The notes below the pieces were generated by a model. The model had not been told where the DNA came from and ran no database searches. It was given only the letters and a program-made list of their open reading frames with translations. Shown here in pieces: positions 63,716-64,000 of a DNA stretch of 64,000 nucleotides (its first letter is position 1; each line of letters opens with the position of its first letter). The position numbers and the translations under genes are program-made. Location of the stretch: the NCBI RefSeq assembly GCF_000403435.2, contig NZ_KE159707.1, positions 669,607-733,606 of the forward strand. Direction: 5' to 3'. This stretch comes from Oscillibacter sp. 1-3. Lineage in GTDB: Bacteria > Bacillota > Clostridia > Oscillospirales > Oscillospiraceae.

Positions 63716-64000
63716 ATGCAGATATTTCCCGCCATTGACCTGCGGGGCGGACAGGTTGTCCGGCTCCGCCAGGGCGACTATGACAAAATGACCATCTACG
63801 GTCAGGACCCCTGCGCCGCAGCCCGGGACTTCCTGGCCGCCGGGGCGGAATACCTCCACGTGGTGGACCTGGACGGGGCCAAGGACGGCACGCCGGTCAA
63901 TTTCGGCTCCATCGCCGCCATCGCAAAGCAGGGCGGGCTCTATATGGAGGTGGGCGGCGGCATCCGCACCGAGGACCGGATCAGGCAGTACCTGGACCTG
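63716..64000 (+). CDS. hisA: HisA isomerase, 5' part
   Basis: ProFAR isomerase with an Amadori rearrangement. The 95 visible codons read MQIFPAIDLRGGQVVRLRQG, YDKMTIYGQDP, LHVVDLDGAKDG and MEVGGGIRTEDRI, the N-terminal (beta/alpha)4 half with catalytic Asp8 and phosphate-binding GGG. ATG 63716 follows AAGGAGAGGGAGT. The rest lies right of the window; hisF and hisI presumably follow. Confidence 0.96.
   Translation, partial: MQIFPAIDLRGGQVVRLRQGDYDKMTIYGQDPCAAARDFLAAGAEYLHVVDLDGAKDGTPVNFGSIAAIAKQGGLYMEVGGGIRTEDRIRQYLDL

Noticed and set aside
1-64000. CRISPR arrays, tRNA or rRNA genes, IS transposases, phage genes
   Set aside because: No regular short direct repeats, no T-loop/acceptor pattern and no transposase, integrase or capsid-like frame was recognised; the DnaD/DnaC pair alone is not evidence for a phage.

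Overview
The window looks like chromosomal DNA of a high-GC member of the Clostridia, most likely an Oscillospiraceae-type gut anaerobe (Oscillibacter/Flavonifractor/Dysosmobacter-like). This rests on strong Shine-Dalgarno sites, frequent GTG/TTG starts, Firmicutes-type gene pairs (era-yqzL-recO, rpsO-pnp, parA-parB-serS, Noc next to VanW), a T-box, and low-GC-Gram-positive proteins written in about 60-65% GC. No phage, IS transposase, CRISPR array, rRNA or tRNA was seen. Genus cannot be decided from sequence reading alone.

Layout. 1-18.4 kb is almost entirely minus-strand housekeeping: mgsA, minD, rsmG, mscL, a PilZ protein, an acyltransferase, serS, two envelope-like proteins, parB, parA (with two perfect parS sites at 5718 and 8907), a GH13 amylase, mrdA-mreD-mreC, maf, dut, a U32 protein and zapA. 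18.4-19.4 kb has no credible gene and is a giant imperfect palindrome with 142-bp identical arms. 19.4-22.6 kb (plus) carries a DnaD-like/DnaC-like helicase-loader pair, a decayed exported-protein gene and a PIN/NYN-like protein. 22.6-31.5 kb (minus) carries ileS behind a T-box with two small genes in between, an Xre regulator flanked by twin 55-56 aa proteins, and a GntR-ABC-permease-amidase operon. 31.6-43.0 kb (plus) carries rpsO, pnp, mnmE, a DUF1836 gene, degV, prmA, a c-di-GMP-I riboswitch in front of a surface-protein pseudogene, noc and a VanW protein. 43.2-45 kb (minus) is the rpsF-ssb-rpsR operon plus a promoter- and terminator-framed 27-codon gene. 45-57.5 kb (plus) carries mnmG, era, yqzL, recO, a nucleoside phosphorylase, a guanine-riboswitch-controlled guanine deaminase and a membrane-anchored MerR-RDD protein. 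57.8-64 kb is the histidine operon, starting with a HisZ-HisG fusion and cut off inside hisA.

Functional themes. Chromosome segregation and cell shape (ParAB/parS, Noc, MinD, ZapA, MreCD, PBP2) and tRNA/ribosome modification (RsmG, MnmE, MnmG, PrmA, Era) dominate. The genes that many Firmicutes keep in one origin-proximal cluster (mnmE-mnmG-rsmG-noc-parA-parB) are here scattered over about 47 kb. RNA-based control is abundant: T-box, guanine riboswitch, at least one c-di-GMP-I riboswitch with a terminator, and structured rpsO/pnp leaders.

The least explained material is repetitive. A modular, hairpin-rich dispersed family occurs at four loci (18.5-19.35, 27.14-27.21, 46.92-47.05 and 60.70-60.77 kb). 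At least three other small intergenic repeat families have two or three copies each.
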